From the NCBI GenBank assembly GCA_007258455.2, contig VDFB02000001.1, positions 13,253,918 to 13,317,917 on the forward strand: a stretch of DNA of 64,000 bases, written 5' to 3'. Positions within the stretch are counted from its first letter, which is position 1, and every line of letters begins with the position of its first letter. Under the pieces are notes generated by a model. That model did no database searches. It had not been told where the DNA came from and worked only from the letters and a program-made list of their open reading frames with translations. The translations under genes and the position numbers were made by a program. This DNA is from Sequoia sempervirens. Its lineage: Eukaryota; Streptophyta; Pinopsida; Cupressales; Cupressaceae. Of this stretch, positions 13,033 to 26,373 are shown in pieces.

Positions 13033-13343
13033 TGCGCTAAACAGTCATCCAATGCATTAAAATATTATTCGTATGCTTTAAAATAACTATCCTATGCACT
13101 AGAATAACTCATGGATGCGCTAAAATAATAACTCAATGTGTCGTAATAGGAAATGAATGCAATGAAAGAAAGATCAAATGCGTTATAAAAATCCCTATAT
13201 ACGTCGAAACAGATGTTGGATGCACTAAAAGATTAGTTGAATGCACCATAACAATGTCTGGATGTGCTAAAATAAGTTTCATATGCGACATAATAGAAAT
13301 TGAATGCACTGAAATATTTTTTGTATGTGCCAAAAGAATTCAC
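13033..13343 (-). repeat. 21-bp array, LTR-proximal leader array of element 1
   Basis: About 15 units of 21 bp with a degenerate GCGCTAAAATA core. It corresponds by position to the array at 54749-54888 of element 2 but is longer. The array ends abruptly where LTR homology begins. Confidence 0.8.
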
Positions 13344-14333
13344 ACAAGAGTAAATTCTTAAAATCATTCCATTGTTCTTTATTCTCAAGGATTCATTAAA
13401 TCATATTGGCTCTCAGATTTGTGTATGCACTATGATTGTTAGAATGAAAACTTGAGAAATGAGATGCTATTCAAAATACAAGAATCTAATTCCTACATGA
13501 TTTATCAACAAATGATAATGATGCTAAGATTATGATACTGATGTATAAAATGGAGATTATACTATGATAATGATGTTAAATTCTATGATGGAAATGTTGT
13601 ATGAAATCTAAGATGATAACTAAAATGCAACTATAAACTAAGACATGATTCTAAATTAATATGATACTACAATGCAACTTGCTCAATATTAAAATGCTCT
13701 AAATGTTCAAACTCTAAATGCTCCAATTGCTCCAAATGCTCCAATTGCTCCAATGTTATTCCTGCATAATAAGTTGACTCAAAGATGGGATGATAAATGT
13801 TGTAGCAAGAGGTTGTATTTATAGGATTTCCAAAGCATCTTGTGATGTGGCAAAAATTAATGGTCGAGATTTCAACATGAGAGATGAACGATGGAGCTAG
13901 AAGAATCATGGAGGATGTTCCCTTGACCAAGGGCAACATGCCAAATGTATGAGAGAATAAAATGTGTGAGATTGCCAAGTGTCCAAAGGTTTTTTTGGAA
14001 TTGGTTGAGAATAATGAAATCTAAATATTAGAAATATTTAAATACATGTGACACTTGATGAGGTGGCAAGAGGAAAATTTATAGAAATGTGCCTAAATTC
14101 AAATTAGGAATTTAAATTTAGTGAGAAGATTATTAATTAAATAAAACAAACTATGTGAATTTATTTATTTAATTAAAATAGAAGAATGTGATTTTAGATT
14201 GAAGAATTAGAAGAGTGTGAACTATATAAATAAATTTGGAATTTATTTATAAGTAAACAAATTAAAGGGGTTCATTAATTAAATAACTTGTATTTAATTA
14301 ATTAATTGCCTTGACCTATTTTAGGTGTATACA
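13344..14333 (-). repeat. 5' LTR of element 1, truncated at its inner end
   Basis: It is homologous to 141-1113 and ends GGTGTATACA like the other copy. Small differences include an extra copy of a CTCCAAT(T)GCTCC repeat near 13720-13755. The part of the LTR that should lie before 13344, next to the primer binding site, is missing. Confidence 0.88.
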
Positions 14334-15300
14334 CTGGAAACTACTTGTGACTACAATCACTAATCTAAAAACCCCAACAAAATAGGGTTTTTCCCTCTCA
14401 AATGGAGCTCATGATGAAGAACATCCAAGGTTTGACTAATCTTGCTTCTTGCCCAATTATTCAGTTTAGCAAAGTGATCTTCAAAGAGAACCCATCATTG
14501 AATTCATTCCTCCTTTTCAACTTTGTAAATCCTAAACAACCTCTTAGCTTCCTTCAACCAATGTCTTCCAAGTTAGTTTTTGACACTCTTGAAGGTTTGT
14601 GTTCCATATTTCCTCACTTTTTGATTTTTATGTCTTGCACACTTCATATGGCAACAAATTGAAAGCATTTCCATAAAATCAACATCAAACTTAGCAAGGA
14701 CACGATCATTTATTGTATAGATTTCCCTCTTCTTAGAGTCATAATTATTGGTGCAGGTTTACAAATTCTTGAATATGAGTAGAAATAGGAAAATAAGTGG
14801 CTTTTTTTATCCCACTAGCTTGCAACCTCTTGGTGATTTTGTTGCTACTCTTCATCCTATCCTCCAAATCAACATCTTACATGTTCACATGCTCTAGCTC
14901 TATGTCATTGAACTTCAGTTATTTGCACACCAACCTAGATGCACCTTCCATGATTCAGAAGTGATATTTCATAAAGAAGTCCTTCAAACCATAGCTTCCT
15001 TATACAAATCTACAAATTGAGTGTTGTGAAACCCTGGGGCATGAGGAATTATGGAACATAGAGTGCTAATGTTGAAAATCATCACATAGTCCTCCTTTCA
15101 TAAAAAATAGACCTTAAAAATCGTAGAAGTTTGAAAAACTGATGCTTATTGCCATTTGAATGATCAAAAATTTGACAAAAGTTTGTCATAGGTGTTTGAG
15201 AATGGAAGATAATGCTGGTATGTTGATGGAAACCTACAATAAGTTTCAAAGGTGCCTCCAACAATGAACACCTACTGGAAATCTATTGAAAACCTGTAGT
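14334..15300 (-). pseudogene. Unrecognised coding fossil on the minus strand
   Basis: Reading leftwards from about 15264, the minus strand shows consecutive protein-like stretches in alternating frames: IIPHAPGFHNTQFVDLYKEA, then SWKVHLGWC, DVDLEDRMKSSNKITKRLQ, YFPISTHIQEFVNLHQ and REIYTINDRVLAKFDVDF. They join across frameshifts and stops. The composition is that of a real protein rather than random AT-rich DNA. I do not recognise the family; a retroelement-borne or repeated gene is likely. The plus-strand frame at 14402-14662 is its shadow. Confidence 0.4.
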
Positions 15301-18300
15301 AAACCTTATCTTCATTTGTTAATGAAAATTTGGAATGGGAAGATATAATGACTAAACACTATTTTATGGAATGAAAGTAGCTCTATTTTTGTCTTTTTAT
15401 ACCTTTAATATCCTCTTTCCATTGCATGTATGAGCTTCATACATCGTATGATGCATTGGTAAGCTCTTTCAGTCAATTCTACAAAGATTTAATATACTGA
15501 TATACCATTCATGGCCATGATAGGCTAGGATTCAACTATAATGAGGACCATTTTACCTTAACTACATCTTCATTCTAGGTTTTAAGAAAATACATGTTGT
15601 AAGACATGCTTGAATACACAAGTATCCAAAAACTATATGTTTTAATCAATATTGTTGCACTTACTTTCATTCATACTTGATTGTTGCTTAAAGGCTTGAC
15701 TCTAGATGTTTTAATCATGCAGGACCACCTAGGAATCTTTCATATTTTATTTTTATTCCCCAATCTTGGTATTCTTCAAGAGATTACATTGAATAATGCT
15801 CTTGAAGTCAAGGAGAGAAGCCTTATGAATTTGTACTTCAACTCATTTGATTTGTGACCATTTTGCAGGTATCTATTTAGTTGGAGATGAGCAATGACCA
15901 AAGTTGGCAGTTTATTGCAAACAATGTTGCTTCTGTAATAATAATTGCATACAGAGGCCAAAATAGAGTACTTATAAGTGATAATATTAAATATAGATAG
16001 AACCTAAACATTTTTTGCAAAGGATCTACCTATAATTAGAATATGTTTTTCTCTCCATTTCATAATACCAAAGAATGGAGGACTCAATTCAAATGCACCA
16101 AAAAGATGAATGGTCAGTATAAATTCAATTTCATATTGGAATAGTTTTGACAGGGATAATTTGACAGAGCAACATGCAAATGATCTTGTGGCCTCTTAAG
16201 AAAAAATGAGTAACCTCTTTATTGTCAACTTCCAATGGGAAATAGCAGTTTGATTAAAAGATAAATGAAATGGTTAGCAGTTAATTTGGTGCCTATTTTA
16301 ATCCTACTGGGGTCCATTTTGATTAGTTCTATATATCATATTTACTATAGAATATTCATAAGTGTAACTTTCTACATCAGATTTATAAGAATGTTGATAT
16401 TATTATTTGCCATGATACTCTAGATAGTGTAATGATCTTTTCAAAATTTAACAAAAAAAACTCCAATAAGAGATATTAGACAAAAGAAGTGGAAATTAAG
16501 TGCAAAATCCATGACACTCCTTTGGTTTAGCAAATTTGACTACCTTGTACACTTTTTGTAAGCTAGATGCTTCTAGCATCTTTTTTGAGATATATGCAAA
16601 GTTTATGCAGTGATACTGATTCAGACTAAATAGAGTCTTCAAAATTTCTTCGCAAGTTGCTACTAAAATATTATCTATGCCTTCTTCAACCATCCATTAC
16701 CAAGCATCCTATACAGACTGTACAACATCCCTCCCTATGTAGAAGAAAAAACAAAACACACAAGATTAAATAAGTCTCCCTAACGTTGATTATTTGAGAT
16801 TTTTTACATGAAAAAATACGAAGCAAGAAGGAACCATACCTAAAACTTCTTGTTCTGACAATGAACTCTTTTATTTTCTCTCATTATCTTGTATCACCAA
16901 GAACTCACTTTCATCAATGTGTCTTGGACTCTTGACTCCTCCCGGGACAAGTCCAGAAACTAATTCATTGTTAATTGTCCACATTAATTGCTAAGTGGGA
17001 CTACATTTATAGGGAAAAGTTGGGGAGGTGATCAAAGGTGGAAGGTTTCATATTTATTGAAATTCCATGATTCTCGCAACAGTCATCCACAACATCCTCC
17101 AACAAATATTAAAATCTTGTCCATGCAATGGAGTTGTATTTATTTCCCACCAGAAGTTTACCCAACACTACCAACGTTTTGTAGAAAGTGACACTCATGA
17201 GTCTTTATATACATTATCTTCAGAGACATGCAATAAAATTGGAATTCATAATTGTTTTTATATACATCAAAAAAATCTAATAAAATTAGAAAATAGAGTT
17301 TTTGTATACACAAAAAAATGTCATTGTAGAGGTACACCTGTCGACATAAAAAGCAAAAAAAAATTAAAAATTAAAAATTAATAGGTACCAGGGTACCTAC
17401 GCAAGTGTAGGCCCCTATACTTGGGTGATAAGCAGGTATCAAAGCCACAAAGCTCAGGCCCTGTGCCCCCCATAGCGCGGACCCCACACTACCCCTTGGC
17501 ATTTGCTCAACTTGTTAAAAACAAAAGTTTTTTATTATTAAAAATTTCAAAAAATTTAAATTCAAACAAAAATTTCAAATATTAAAATTGAAGGCATCCA
17601 TACTTGCTTCAGCTTTCTGTGCCTCTATACTGTGAGCCCACCTCAGCTTTTGTGCCCATAAATTTGGCGGCTCTACCAGTTTTAGAGGGAAATTTGGCAA
17701 TTGGTCAAATTTGGAGAAGATTAAATTTAGATAGTTGTCATGTCCCCCAAAATGGTAGCATTAAGATATAAAGCATCAAGAACAAAATAAACATAATACA
17801 TATTAATTTTTTTTTTAATTATTCAAGATAATATTATAAATATTAAATATAATATTATAATTATCAAAATATGAATACTAAATATTATAATCATTATAAT
17901 AATGTGAATTACACAATAATAGATTGTAACACATTGAAATAAAATATATATATTAACAAGTTCATTATAATTATGATTATCAAAATAATATTTATGAAAA
18001 TGAATATTGATGTCTACCATAAATATTATAATACAAATGTCACAAATAACAAATATAAAATAAACAAAACCCTAATTCATAAACCAAATATAAAATATAC
18101 ATAAACAAATACAAAATAAAATAAAGAAAACAAATATGGAGCACATACAAAGCCCGATCTTTCCTAATCAACAATTATGACACAACATTTATAGCTTGAT
18201 TAAAGTGATCAATATTACTATGACTAAGGAGCCAACCCAGATTGCTAATACTTGTGAACCAGTTCCAAAAGAAGCAATGAATGAATAAGGGACACACCCC

Positions 18301-20442
18301 AAACTAGAAACTCTTGATCGGCCCATAAAAAGAGATCACCACAAGATCCAAAAAGGAATCAATGGAAAAAGAAAAGAAGAAGAAGAATAAACCTCATCAT
18401 ATATGATCGTTGGCTGAAAAGGGTCTTCTACATTACGTGGCTGAAGGGAGAAAAAAGGTCGATATATTCTGAAATCACAGTCAGCAATCTAACAATCAGA
18501 AATCAGAGGTATGATGTTTTAGGTGAGTTTAATATGATTGTTTTTTATTAGTGATAAACAAGTTTTGAAGGGGCCTTGAAACCTTATACAAAAAAGATGT
18601 CACAACCTTAGCTTTGATACAAAACAACAGAGACAACAAACATCGTTTGTTTACATAGTTTTTATTTTAAAAGTGTATGTTTATCTAATTGACTATAACG
18701 TTTGTGTTTTATTTGGCTAAAAATATAATCATTAATATAATACCTTAATTTAATGTTATTTATTTATTGTTCTTATAACTTTTACATTATGTTAATTAAT
18801 GTTTGTTAATCCCCACTAATTGATTTCTACTATTTTAAAATCTAAAAAAACACAAAAAAAGAAAAGGAAAGAGTATATTTGTTAACCAATTTATATTTTG
18901 TCTATAAAATATTTTGTTTACTATTAGTTAGATAAGTGAAAACTTTTCTTAACTACTACTAATTGTCCTCTAACTTTATATCCATCTCAAGTAGAGATGA
19001 AAACAAATATATTTTTTTATGATAAGCTTGTACAAATACTATATTAAAAAGGAGAACGAAAATATTTAATGATTCAGTCACTAAGGACTACCATAACGAT
19101 ATCCTCTTATGTGGCTCTTTTTTATTTACCTAAAACTTTACGTGGCTAAGTATAGCCGAGCCAAGAAAAAGGTGAAAATATGATTCTTTATCACTGTCAT
19201 ATTTTCACTGCCTAAAGAATTAACTGACTTGAGTGGCGATTCTACAAAAAAAATGGAAGAAATAACATAGGGGGACATGAACACAGGAAAAGGCATATGG
19301 TTGGGAAGAAACTGGAGGATTAGGCGAGGGTGTAGAGCTGGAAATTCTCTTATGGACTTTAGCAAAATTTTCAATCCATTACAGGTACATTTTATGCATA
19401 CTACTTATGTTTACTATGATGTTGCCTGGTGAAGGGAATCTGGACTGTATTATCTATCATTTTTCTGAAAGGAATATGGTAGTTAAAAATTATAATCAAT
19501 ATGCAATTTTTTTTCTTTCTACTTGTAATTAGTTGTTTTTGTTGTTGGTCGTGAATCATTTGAGATAATATATTTTGAATCTGGTTGTTGTTGGCCGTGA
19601 ATCATTTGAGATAATATATTTTGAATCTGGAACCAAGACCCTCTGTCCCTTAGTTCTTTAATTTATTGTCATAAATTTATACAACAATCATGATATTCAA
19701 AGAACTCCGATTTAAGAATATTATTACCATTTACTAATAATTCTCTAAGCATTAGCTTGGGGAAAACAAGTTTCACAATCTTTCATTTATCTTACAATCA
19801 AATATCAGTATTAATATTCACTTAGGTAAATTAAAGAATTCATTTTACAGGAAAACAAATAGCTAACTCTTCTATAATATACTCTAGATATAAAAAATCA
19901 AATTTATCAAAAGATAACTAAAAATTACTTACTTGTGCTTCACTTCTTTTACATCTCCTTAATAAAGCCCTGTTGGTATGGTTTCTTCATTCATATGTAC
20001 ATTCTATTTAGAAAATTGAGTAGTGAAATGTAAATTAAAAATCATCTTTCCACATTCCTAAACTTTAGGCTAATAAAATGCTTTCTTTCCTTAAAAGCCT
20101 AAAACACTTGGAGACAAATTAACGCCTCATGGCATCTTTCCAAAAAAAAAAAGGAAGGGGGTAAAAAGTACAAGTCAATTCTAATATTGAAACAAGGGTA
20201 ATACTTTACCTTTTTAAGATGAATTTTGTTTTCTAAAGATAAATACTCTTTTCGAGTGAATATTTATAGGTTATACATTTAAATAAAGATAGTCCTCTTA
20301 TTTTTAATATTTAAAGTTTATGTGAGTATTTTTAATAAATAAATATATTATCATATATTTATATAGTTATCTTTTTAAAAAATAAAAATAAAATAAACAG
20401 TTAATAAGGCAAAGAAATTAAATATAGATTGGAAGGTAATTA
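15301..20442. other. Unassigned AT-rich intergenic DNA
   Basis: I see no gene or element boundary that I can support in this stretch. Frames at 15776-15961, 16496-16693, 17067-17381 and 19138-19374 are short, lack recognisable motifs and may be chance. Around 17760-18140 the sequence is very AT-rich. A GC-rich patch at 17390-17510 contains GGTATCAAAGCC, which weakly resembles a methionine-tRNA primer binding site but has no LTR beside it. Confidence 0.5.
19539..19630. repeat. 46-bp tandem duplication
   Basis: Units 19539-19584 and 19585-19630 are identical except for one T/C difference. This is a recent local duplication with no coding content. Confidence 0.9.
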
Positions 20443-20459
20443 TTAATCATATTTTACAT
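20443..20459. repeat. TSD of LINE A, left copy
   Basis: TTAATCATATTTTACAT, 17 bp, matching 26427-26443 with one difference. Confidence 0.92.
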
Positions 20460-20604
20460 GGGCTGGAGCTGCGCGGACCTGGTGCGTTGAGGGGAGGTCA
20501 GAATTTTGATGAGCTTTCTGCTCCTGCGCCCCTTGCTGTTGGAGGCCCGCGGCCTGTAACTGGTCAGGGCTTTCCTTTTTGTTGCGATTGGGGTCTGTGG
20601 GAAG

Positions 20605-22086
20605 TTGGGGGCTGCGGGTGGAGGTTGTTCAGGGTGTGGGTCGGGTGTGGTCGAAGCGGGGGGTTCTGAGAAGAGGATTCGGAGTGCGTGGAGTGCTGAT
20701 TTTCTGTGTGAAGGTATGGCAGAGGCTCCCAAAAGCCTTGTGCTTGCTGGGCCAAAGCCTCCTCAGAATTTTTCAACAGCCATGCATGCACAAAAATTGG
20801 ATTCATCTTTTGTGGGTGAGAGCTCTAAGCTCAAGAAAGTGAATGGATGCTTGCCGCGGAGTCAAGATCGCCCTATTCTGGTTATCTCTCCTGAATCGGT
20901 TCAGGAGGACATGGATTATTGGAGCCAACATGTTCTGATTTGCAAGTTCTTGGGTATCCGGGTCCCTCTCTCGGCTTTAGAGTCCTGGATCCGTCGCACC
21001 TGGCAGGTTGAAGGAGATTTTGAACTTTTGGTGGCTGCAAATGGCTATTTCATGTTTGATTTTTCTTGTATCTCATATCATAATCGTGTTTTTGAGGGAG
21101 GGCCATATTTTTATAATCATGTTGGCTTGTTCATTAAACCTTGGCATGGTGGTTTTAATGCGACAGAAGATCTTCCTACACGGGTTCCTGTATGGGTCTG
21201 TCTTCCATGGCTGCCGTTAGAATTTTGGAGAGAAGATATTCTTCACCAGATTGCGGATTTGTTGGGGAAGCCGGCTGCCATTGCTCAAAATAATCTGGAT
21301 AAAAAGGTATTCTCTTATGCTCGCATTTGCGTTGAAATTGATTTAAATAGCCCTCTACCGGATTCTTTGGAAATTTGTATTGGCTCTACCTCGTGGATTC
21401 AACCGCTTGATTATGAGTCTCTTCCCTTTTGTTGTCATTTTTGTCACGCGTATGGACACCTTCAGCACCAGTGTCCTCGGGCACCTAAAGCTACTGGGGT
21501 GTCTTCCTCTCCTTCTTCTGGACCTTCGGTGGAGAAAGGGGATAAAGGGAAGGTGTCTGCGGATGTGGGTGGGCCTGATAAGGATGGATTTATCCCTATT
21601 AAGCAGAGAAATAAAGGGAGGGGGCACAAGCGAGCCTTTAAGGATAGTCAGAGTGATCAGGGTTTCAATCGGTTTGAGGTCCTGGATAATCAGGTTGTGG
21701 AGGAAGGGATTCCTGTTGAGCTTTCTTCTGGGGCCACTGGTATGGATGTTGGGTTGGATACAGGGCTGGAGAAAGCGATTGTTGTGCAGAATATTTCTCC
21801 GGCATTGGAGCAGGGGAGTTCGGAGCCTCCTGGGGCCTCTATAGATGTGTAGGATGATATTGTTTTAGCAAATTTGGCTAAGGCAGTGTTTTCTTTAGGA
21901 AAAGGGCGAGGATCGTCTCCTTCCTTGGGGGTGCTGCAACTCCCTCTCAAGAAGGGGCATTTTGAATTTTCTTCGAAAGTTGGTCGTAAGAAGGATGCAG
22001 ACAAGCTTAAATCTACTGGGGATCTTTTGGTAGAATCTGGTGCTATTAAGACCCTTGAGGCCCACTTCTCTCAACCTTCCTCATGA
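20605..22086 (+). pseudogene. LINE A ORF1, nucleic-acid-binding protein with CCHC zinc knuckle
   Basis: The frame opens at 20605 and, apart from one TAG at 21850, runs to a TGA at 22084. A DUF4283-type region (around residues 100-230, with FLGIRVP, RVFEGGPYF and GLFIKPWH) is followed by a zinc knuckle of the form Cx2Cx4Hx4C (CHFCHAYGHLQHQC, about residue 270) and a basic, low-complexity tail. In plant LINEs this protein coats the RNA. The aligned ORF1 of LINE B reads through the position of this stop. The start is not certain, as earlier in-frame codons could serve. The stop overlaps the ORF2 start as ATGA. Confidence 0.88.
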
Positions 22087-25000
22087 TTATTCTCTCTTGG
22101 AATGCAAGGGGGTTGAATAGCACCCCCCGTCAAAAGGCTATTCAAGATTTGATTGTTGTTCATTCTCCTGATATCTTTTGTGTCCAGGAAACTAAGCTTT
22201 AGGTGGACCTCATGCTTCAACATGCTCCTCGTATTTGGTTTTCTGGCCAGTGTCAGTGTATTGGGTCTAGGGGAACCTCTGGGGGTCTGGTTCTTTTCTG
22301 GGATCCTCGTAAGGTTGTCCCTCATTGGTGGATTTCCAGCCAGTCTGCTATTTCTATGGTGGCCTCGATTCTGGAATCTGGTGAGACTATTTTGGTTAGT
22401 AATGTTTATGCTCCAATTGATATTCGTGGTAAATCCCAGCTTTGGTCTCATATCAGGTATGTTAGGTCCTGTGCTCCCTTTCTGCCTTGGATTTTAGCTG
22501 GTGACTTCAATGTTGTGTTGAGCTTGGAGGAGAAAAGGGGAGGGCTTCCTAGGCTTGGCCCTGCTTCAGATATGTTTCGGACTAATGTGGACTCTCTAGT
22601 TTTGATGGATGTAAAACCCTCTAATGGAATTTTCACTTGGAATAATAGACGGAGTGGGCCTGAAGCGATTGCCCAGTGGCTTGATTGTTTCCTTGTCTCT
22701 TGCTCTTGGGTTAGAGGTAGCTTGGTCATTTGCTCTGAAATTCTTGGCTGGCGTGGCTCTGATCATTGGCCAATTAAGTTCTCGACTTCAGCTTTTCCAA
22801 ATCCTAAGAATCCTCCTTTCAAATTCCAACTCATGTGGTTGCGTGATCCATCTTTGGGTGATCTTGTGGCTCAATGGTGGCGGGATGGCGCCCCTGCCTA
22901 TGGTACAACTATGTATTCTTTGGTTAAGAAGTTGCAATTTGTTAAGTTTCATCTTAAGCGATGGAATAGGTTGAGTTTTGGTAATTTTCGGGCTAGGAAA
23001 AGAGAAGCGCTAGACCGCCTTGCTGTGATTACCCGTCAGATTCAGGATTTGGGCTTCTCGGAGACTCTTGGGCATGCTAAATCCCAGGCTCTAAAATTGG
23101 TGGAAGAGTGGGAGCTCCGTGAAGAGATTTTCTGGAAACAAAAGGCTAGGATTGATTGGCTTCAAGAGGGTGACCGGAATACGGCCTTTCTCCATCATTC
23201 TATGCAAGCTCGTCGAAATAAGTGCTTTATCTCTTCTCTTGTTAACTCTGAGGGTATTTCAATCTCTGCTCAACATGCTCTGTCTAGAGAGGCCCGTCAG
23301 TACTACTCTAATCTTTTCACTGAGGATTATGTTCCTGCTGAGGCTGATGAAAATAGAGTCCTTGCTTGTATTCCTTCTTTAATTTCTAATGAGGTGAATG
23401 CTTCTCTTATTCGCCCGGTGACTTTGTCTAAAGTGGAGGAGGTGGTGTTTGGGATGAACAAAGGGAAAGCTCCTGGCCCTGACGGGTTCCCAGTTGAGTT
23501 TTTCTAGGAGTTTTGGGATATTGTGAAGCAGGATTTGTTAGAGGTGGTTCGTGAGTCTCTTCATAGTAAGCAAATGCTTCGTGCCCTGAATGTTACTTTT
23601 CTGGTTCTCATTCCTAAGAAGGAAGGTGCAGACAAACTTGATCTCTTTAGACCTATTGCACTCTGTAACGTGGTGTATAAGATTATTACAAAGTTGATGG
23701 CTGAGAGACTCAAATCTTGTTTGCCAATGATTATTTCTGAGGAGCAAGGTGGCTTTGTGGCGGGGTGGCAAATTCTGGATGGGGTGGTGATTGCGTCTGA
23801 AGCCATTCATTCCATGGCTACCTCTCAGGATAGGTCTATGTTTATCAAGTTGGATATGGCCAAAGCCTATGACAGAGTTAAATGGAGTTTTCTTCAGAAG
23901 ATTCTGCTAGCCTTTGGTTTTTCCTCTGATTGGGTGAGTTGGGTTTTGAGTTGTGTGACTTCTTCCTCCTTTTCGGTTATTGTGAATGGGGAACCTTCTG
24001 AGCTTTTTGGGGCTACTAGGGGCCTTCGTCAGGGGGATCTTCTCTCTCCTTATTTGTTTATTATTTTGGCTGAGGGGCTTGGCCGTCTTCTTAAATCTCA
24101 GGTTTCACATGGCTTGATTCATGGTTGGCAGTGGGGGATGGGCTTGCCTACACTTTCTCATCTCCAATTCGTGGATGACACCTCTCTTATGGGTCTAGCT
24201 CGTATTAGGGAGGCTGATTCCTTCAGGAAAACTTTGGACATCTACCTTGCGGCTTCAGGCCAGAGAGTCAATGAGCAAAAGTCTTCTATTTGCTTCTTTA
24301 ATACTCCTCAAGCTATCCAGCGTAGGATTGTTGCTATTCTGCGGTTTCAAATTGGGACTCTTCCCTTCGTCTACTTGGGTATTCCTCTTGTTGTTGGCCG
24401 TCAACCCAGATCTTCTTGGCAGCAGTTGCTTGATAAGCTTAGGCGAAAGGTTAATCATTAGACTCATCGTTGGTTGTCTTCTACAGCTAGATTGACTCTT
24501 CTTAAGTCTGTCATCTAGGCCCTTCCCATCTACAGGTGCTTTGTTCAAGCGGCTCCTATGTATTTCCTTAAGGAATTTGATGCTCTTTCTCGTAAATTTC
24601 TTTGGAGCGGTAATTTGTTGTCTTCAAAATGGAGCCTTGTTAAGTGGGAATCGGTGTGTAGACCAAAGCAGAAGGGGGGTCTTGTTTTACGCTCTACTAT
24701 TTTGAATAGGAAAGCTCTTGCTGCTAAGCTTTATTGGTGATGATGCACCCATCAGCACCAGTTATGGGCTCGTATTCTCAACCTTAAATATCTTTGGGGT
24801 GTTGCTTCTTTTGAGGTCCCTCGCTATCCTCTGGAAGGGGGTGGTTCTATGATCTGGCATAATTTGAAAGTGGGGGCGCAGTTGATTAAGGATGCTCTTT
24901 TTTGGATCTGTCATTCGGGGTCACTGGCTCTTTTTTGGTCAGATTCCTGGGATGGTCACCCTCCTATTCTTTCTTCTTTTCCTCATCTCCAGCCTCTTTC

Positions 25001-26373
25001 TGAGGTTTTTAGTGCGGCTGGCTGGGATACTGTGGAGCATTATAAGGTGGCGCAGCATGATGGTTTGGTTCTACATTTTCATTGGAAGCTCCCTTCTGAG
25101 TGGCCACCAGGAGGGTCGGAGGGGGATAGGCGTGAGCTTTCCCAACTTTTGGCTTCCCGTGCTTGTAATTCTTTGAGGGGACCTAATTTCTTGGCTTGGG
25201 ATGGTTCAGACTTGTCTGGAAAGTACTCTGTGGTTGCTGGTTATAAACAAATTGGTAGGAAGTTGTTTGGGGACATTGAGGTCCCTTGGTGGAAGCAAGT
25301 TTGGCACAAGTTGTCATGGCCCAAGTGCAACTTCTTTATGTGGTTAGTGGCTCAAAATCGGTGTCTCACTTGGGATAATTTATGTAAGCGTGGTTTTCAA
25401 GGCCCCTCTATGTGTGTTTTGTGTCAAGGCTGTGAAGAGAGTGTATCCCATATCTTCTTCCAATGCTCCTATGCTAGGGAGATTTGGCACTTCTGGTGGG
25501 GGGTGTGGAATACGGCCTACTGGCATGTTTCCTCTTTGGTGGAATTTGGGGAACGATGGGGCAGGGCCCCTGTTTCTACTTCCTTTCTCCAGGCTGCTTG
25601 GGCTATTGGGCCTTCCTTTATTATCTGGAATCTTTGGTTGGAGAGGAATAGGCGGATCTTTCAGGATTTGCGGCTGATGGCTCCTCACCTTTGGAGGAAA
25701 ATTTTACACTCCTTAGGAGAAACTATTGCGGCTAAGTGTGATATGACTATGCGAGTGGACCCTTGGGATGTTGATTGTTGTAATCGTCTTCATCTTCCTC
25801 CTCTGCATCGTCAACTCATGCGTAACAGATGCAGGCATCCTACCCCGAAGGTGAATAGGGAGGGAAGATGGACCCCTCCTCCCTTGGGAGTCCTAAAAAT
25901 CAACTCGGATGGCTCTTCTCGTGGTAATCCTGGTCATGCTGGCATTGGAGGTGTGGGCCGTGATAGCTCAGGAGATGTTTAGTTTATTTTCTCTGTGTAT
26001 AAGGGTCTTCATACGAATAATCTTATGGAGGCTCAGGATATTTTAGTGGTTGTGGAGCGAGGCAGTCAGTTGGGATGGCGAAGGATCATATGCGAGTCTG
26101 ACTCCCAGGTTGTGGTGAACTTACTGAAAAGGCAGTATATGGATAATGTGAACTGGCAGTTGGCTTTGATTGTTGAACAAATTCTCTCTCTGTGCATCCC
26201 TGGAGCATGTTACTTTCAACCATATTCCCCGTGAATGGAATGGTGTGGCTGATTGCTTGGCTAAATGGGTTTCCAATCATATGCATGATTGGAATTTGGT
26301 GGATCGGGGCCAACTGCCCCCGGATTTGTCTCATCAATTGGATCACTTGGTTGAACTTGATAGGGCCATTTAA
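22083..26373 (+). pseudogene. LINE A ORF2, endonuclease-reverse transcriptase-RNase H
   Basis: The ATG at 22083 overlaps the ORF1 stop by ATGA. The endonuclease (22083 to about 22790) shows LSWNARGLN, QETKL, AGDFN and GSDHWPI. The RT (about 23400-24300) shows GKAPGPDGFP, KLDMAKAYDRV, GLRQGD and the catalytic FVDD. A zinc-binding region follows (about 25300-25490, CVLCQGCxxSVSHxFFxC). RNase H starts near 25885 (INSDGSSRGNPG, NLMEA, ESDSQ) and its last part (NGVADCLAKW) is one frame over, placing a single frameshift near 26170-26200. Stops are at 22200, 23505, 24459, 24519, 24738, 24741 and 25980; most are TAG where LINE B has a tryptophan, glutamine or arginine codon. Confidence 0.92.

Larger units (their letters stand above)
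11168..13343 (-). other. 5' leader of element 1 (non-coding)
   Basis: This is the untranslated stretch between the truncated 5' LTR and gag. It holds two 21-bp arrays (11633-11976 and 13033-13343) and between them a block conserved with element 2. The far end, including the primer binding site and about the first 150 bases of the LTR, seems deleted: array sequence runs straight into LTR sequence at 13343/13344. Confidence 0.75.
1..14333 (-). mobile_element. Ty3/gypsy Tat-like retrotransposon, element 1, decayed and cut by the window edge
   Basis: The order on the minus strand is 5' LTR (13344-14333), leader, gag-protease, RT, RNase H, archaeal-type RNase H, integrase, 3' spacer and 3' LTR (ends at 1113). 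About 970 bases (141-1113 and 13344-14333) occur at both ends as direct repeats. The coding part is collinear with element 2 at 45519-52601, which places both in the Tat group of chromovirus-unrelated gypsy elements having two RNase H domains. Many stops and frameshifts break it. The left end of the 3' LTR probably lies before the window, so no TSD can be checked; the right flank begins CTGGA. No primer binding site is found next to the 5' LTR. Confidence 0.9.

Noticed and set aside
17431..17450. GGTATCAAAGCC as a methionine-tRNA primer binding site
   Set aside because: There is no LTR edge beside it and no matching downstream element.
19138..19374. 78-codon minus-strand frame as a host gene
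   Set aside because: No recognised motif, neighbouring exons or splice structure could be seen.
22153..22497. Hydrophobic frames in other phases within LINE A, and similar ones in LINE B, as membrane proteins
   Set aside because: They are shadows of ORF2, whose own frame carries endonuclease and RT motifs.
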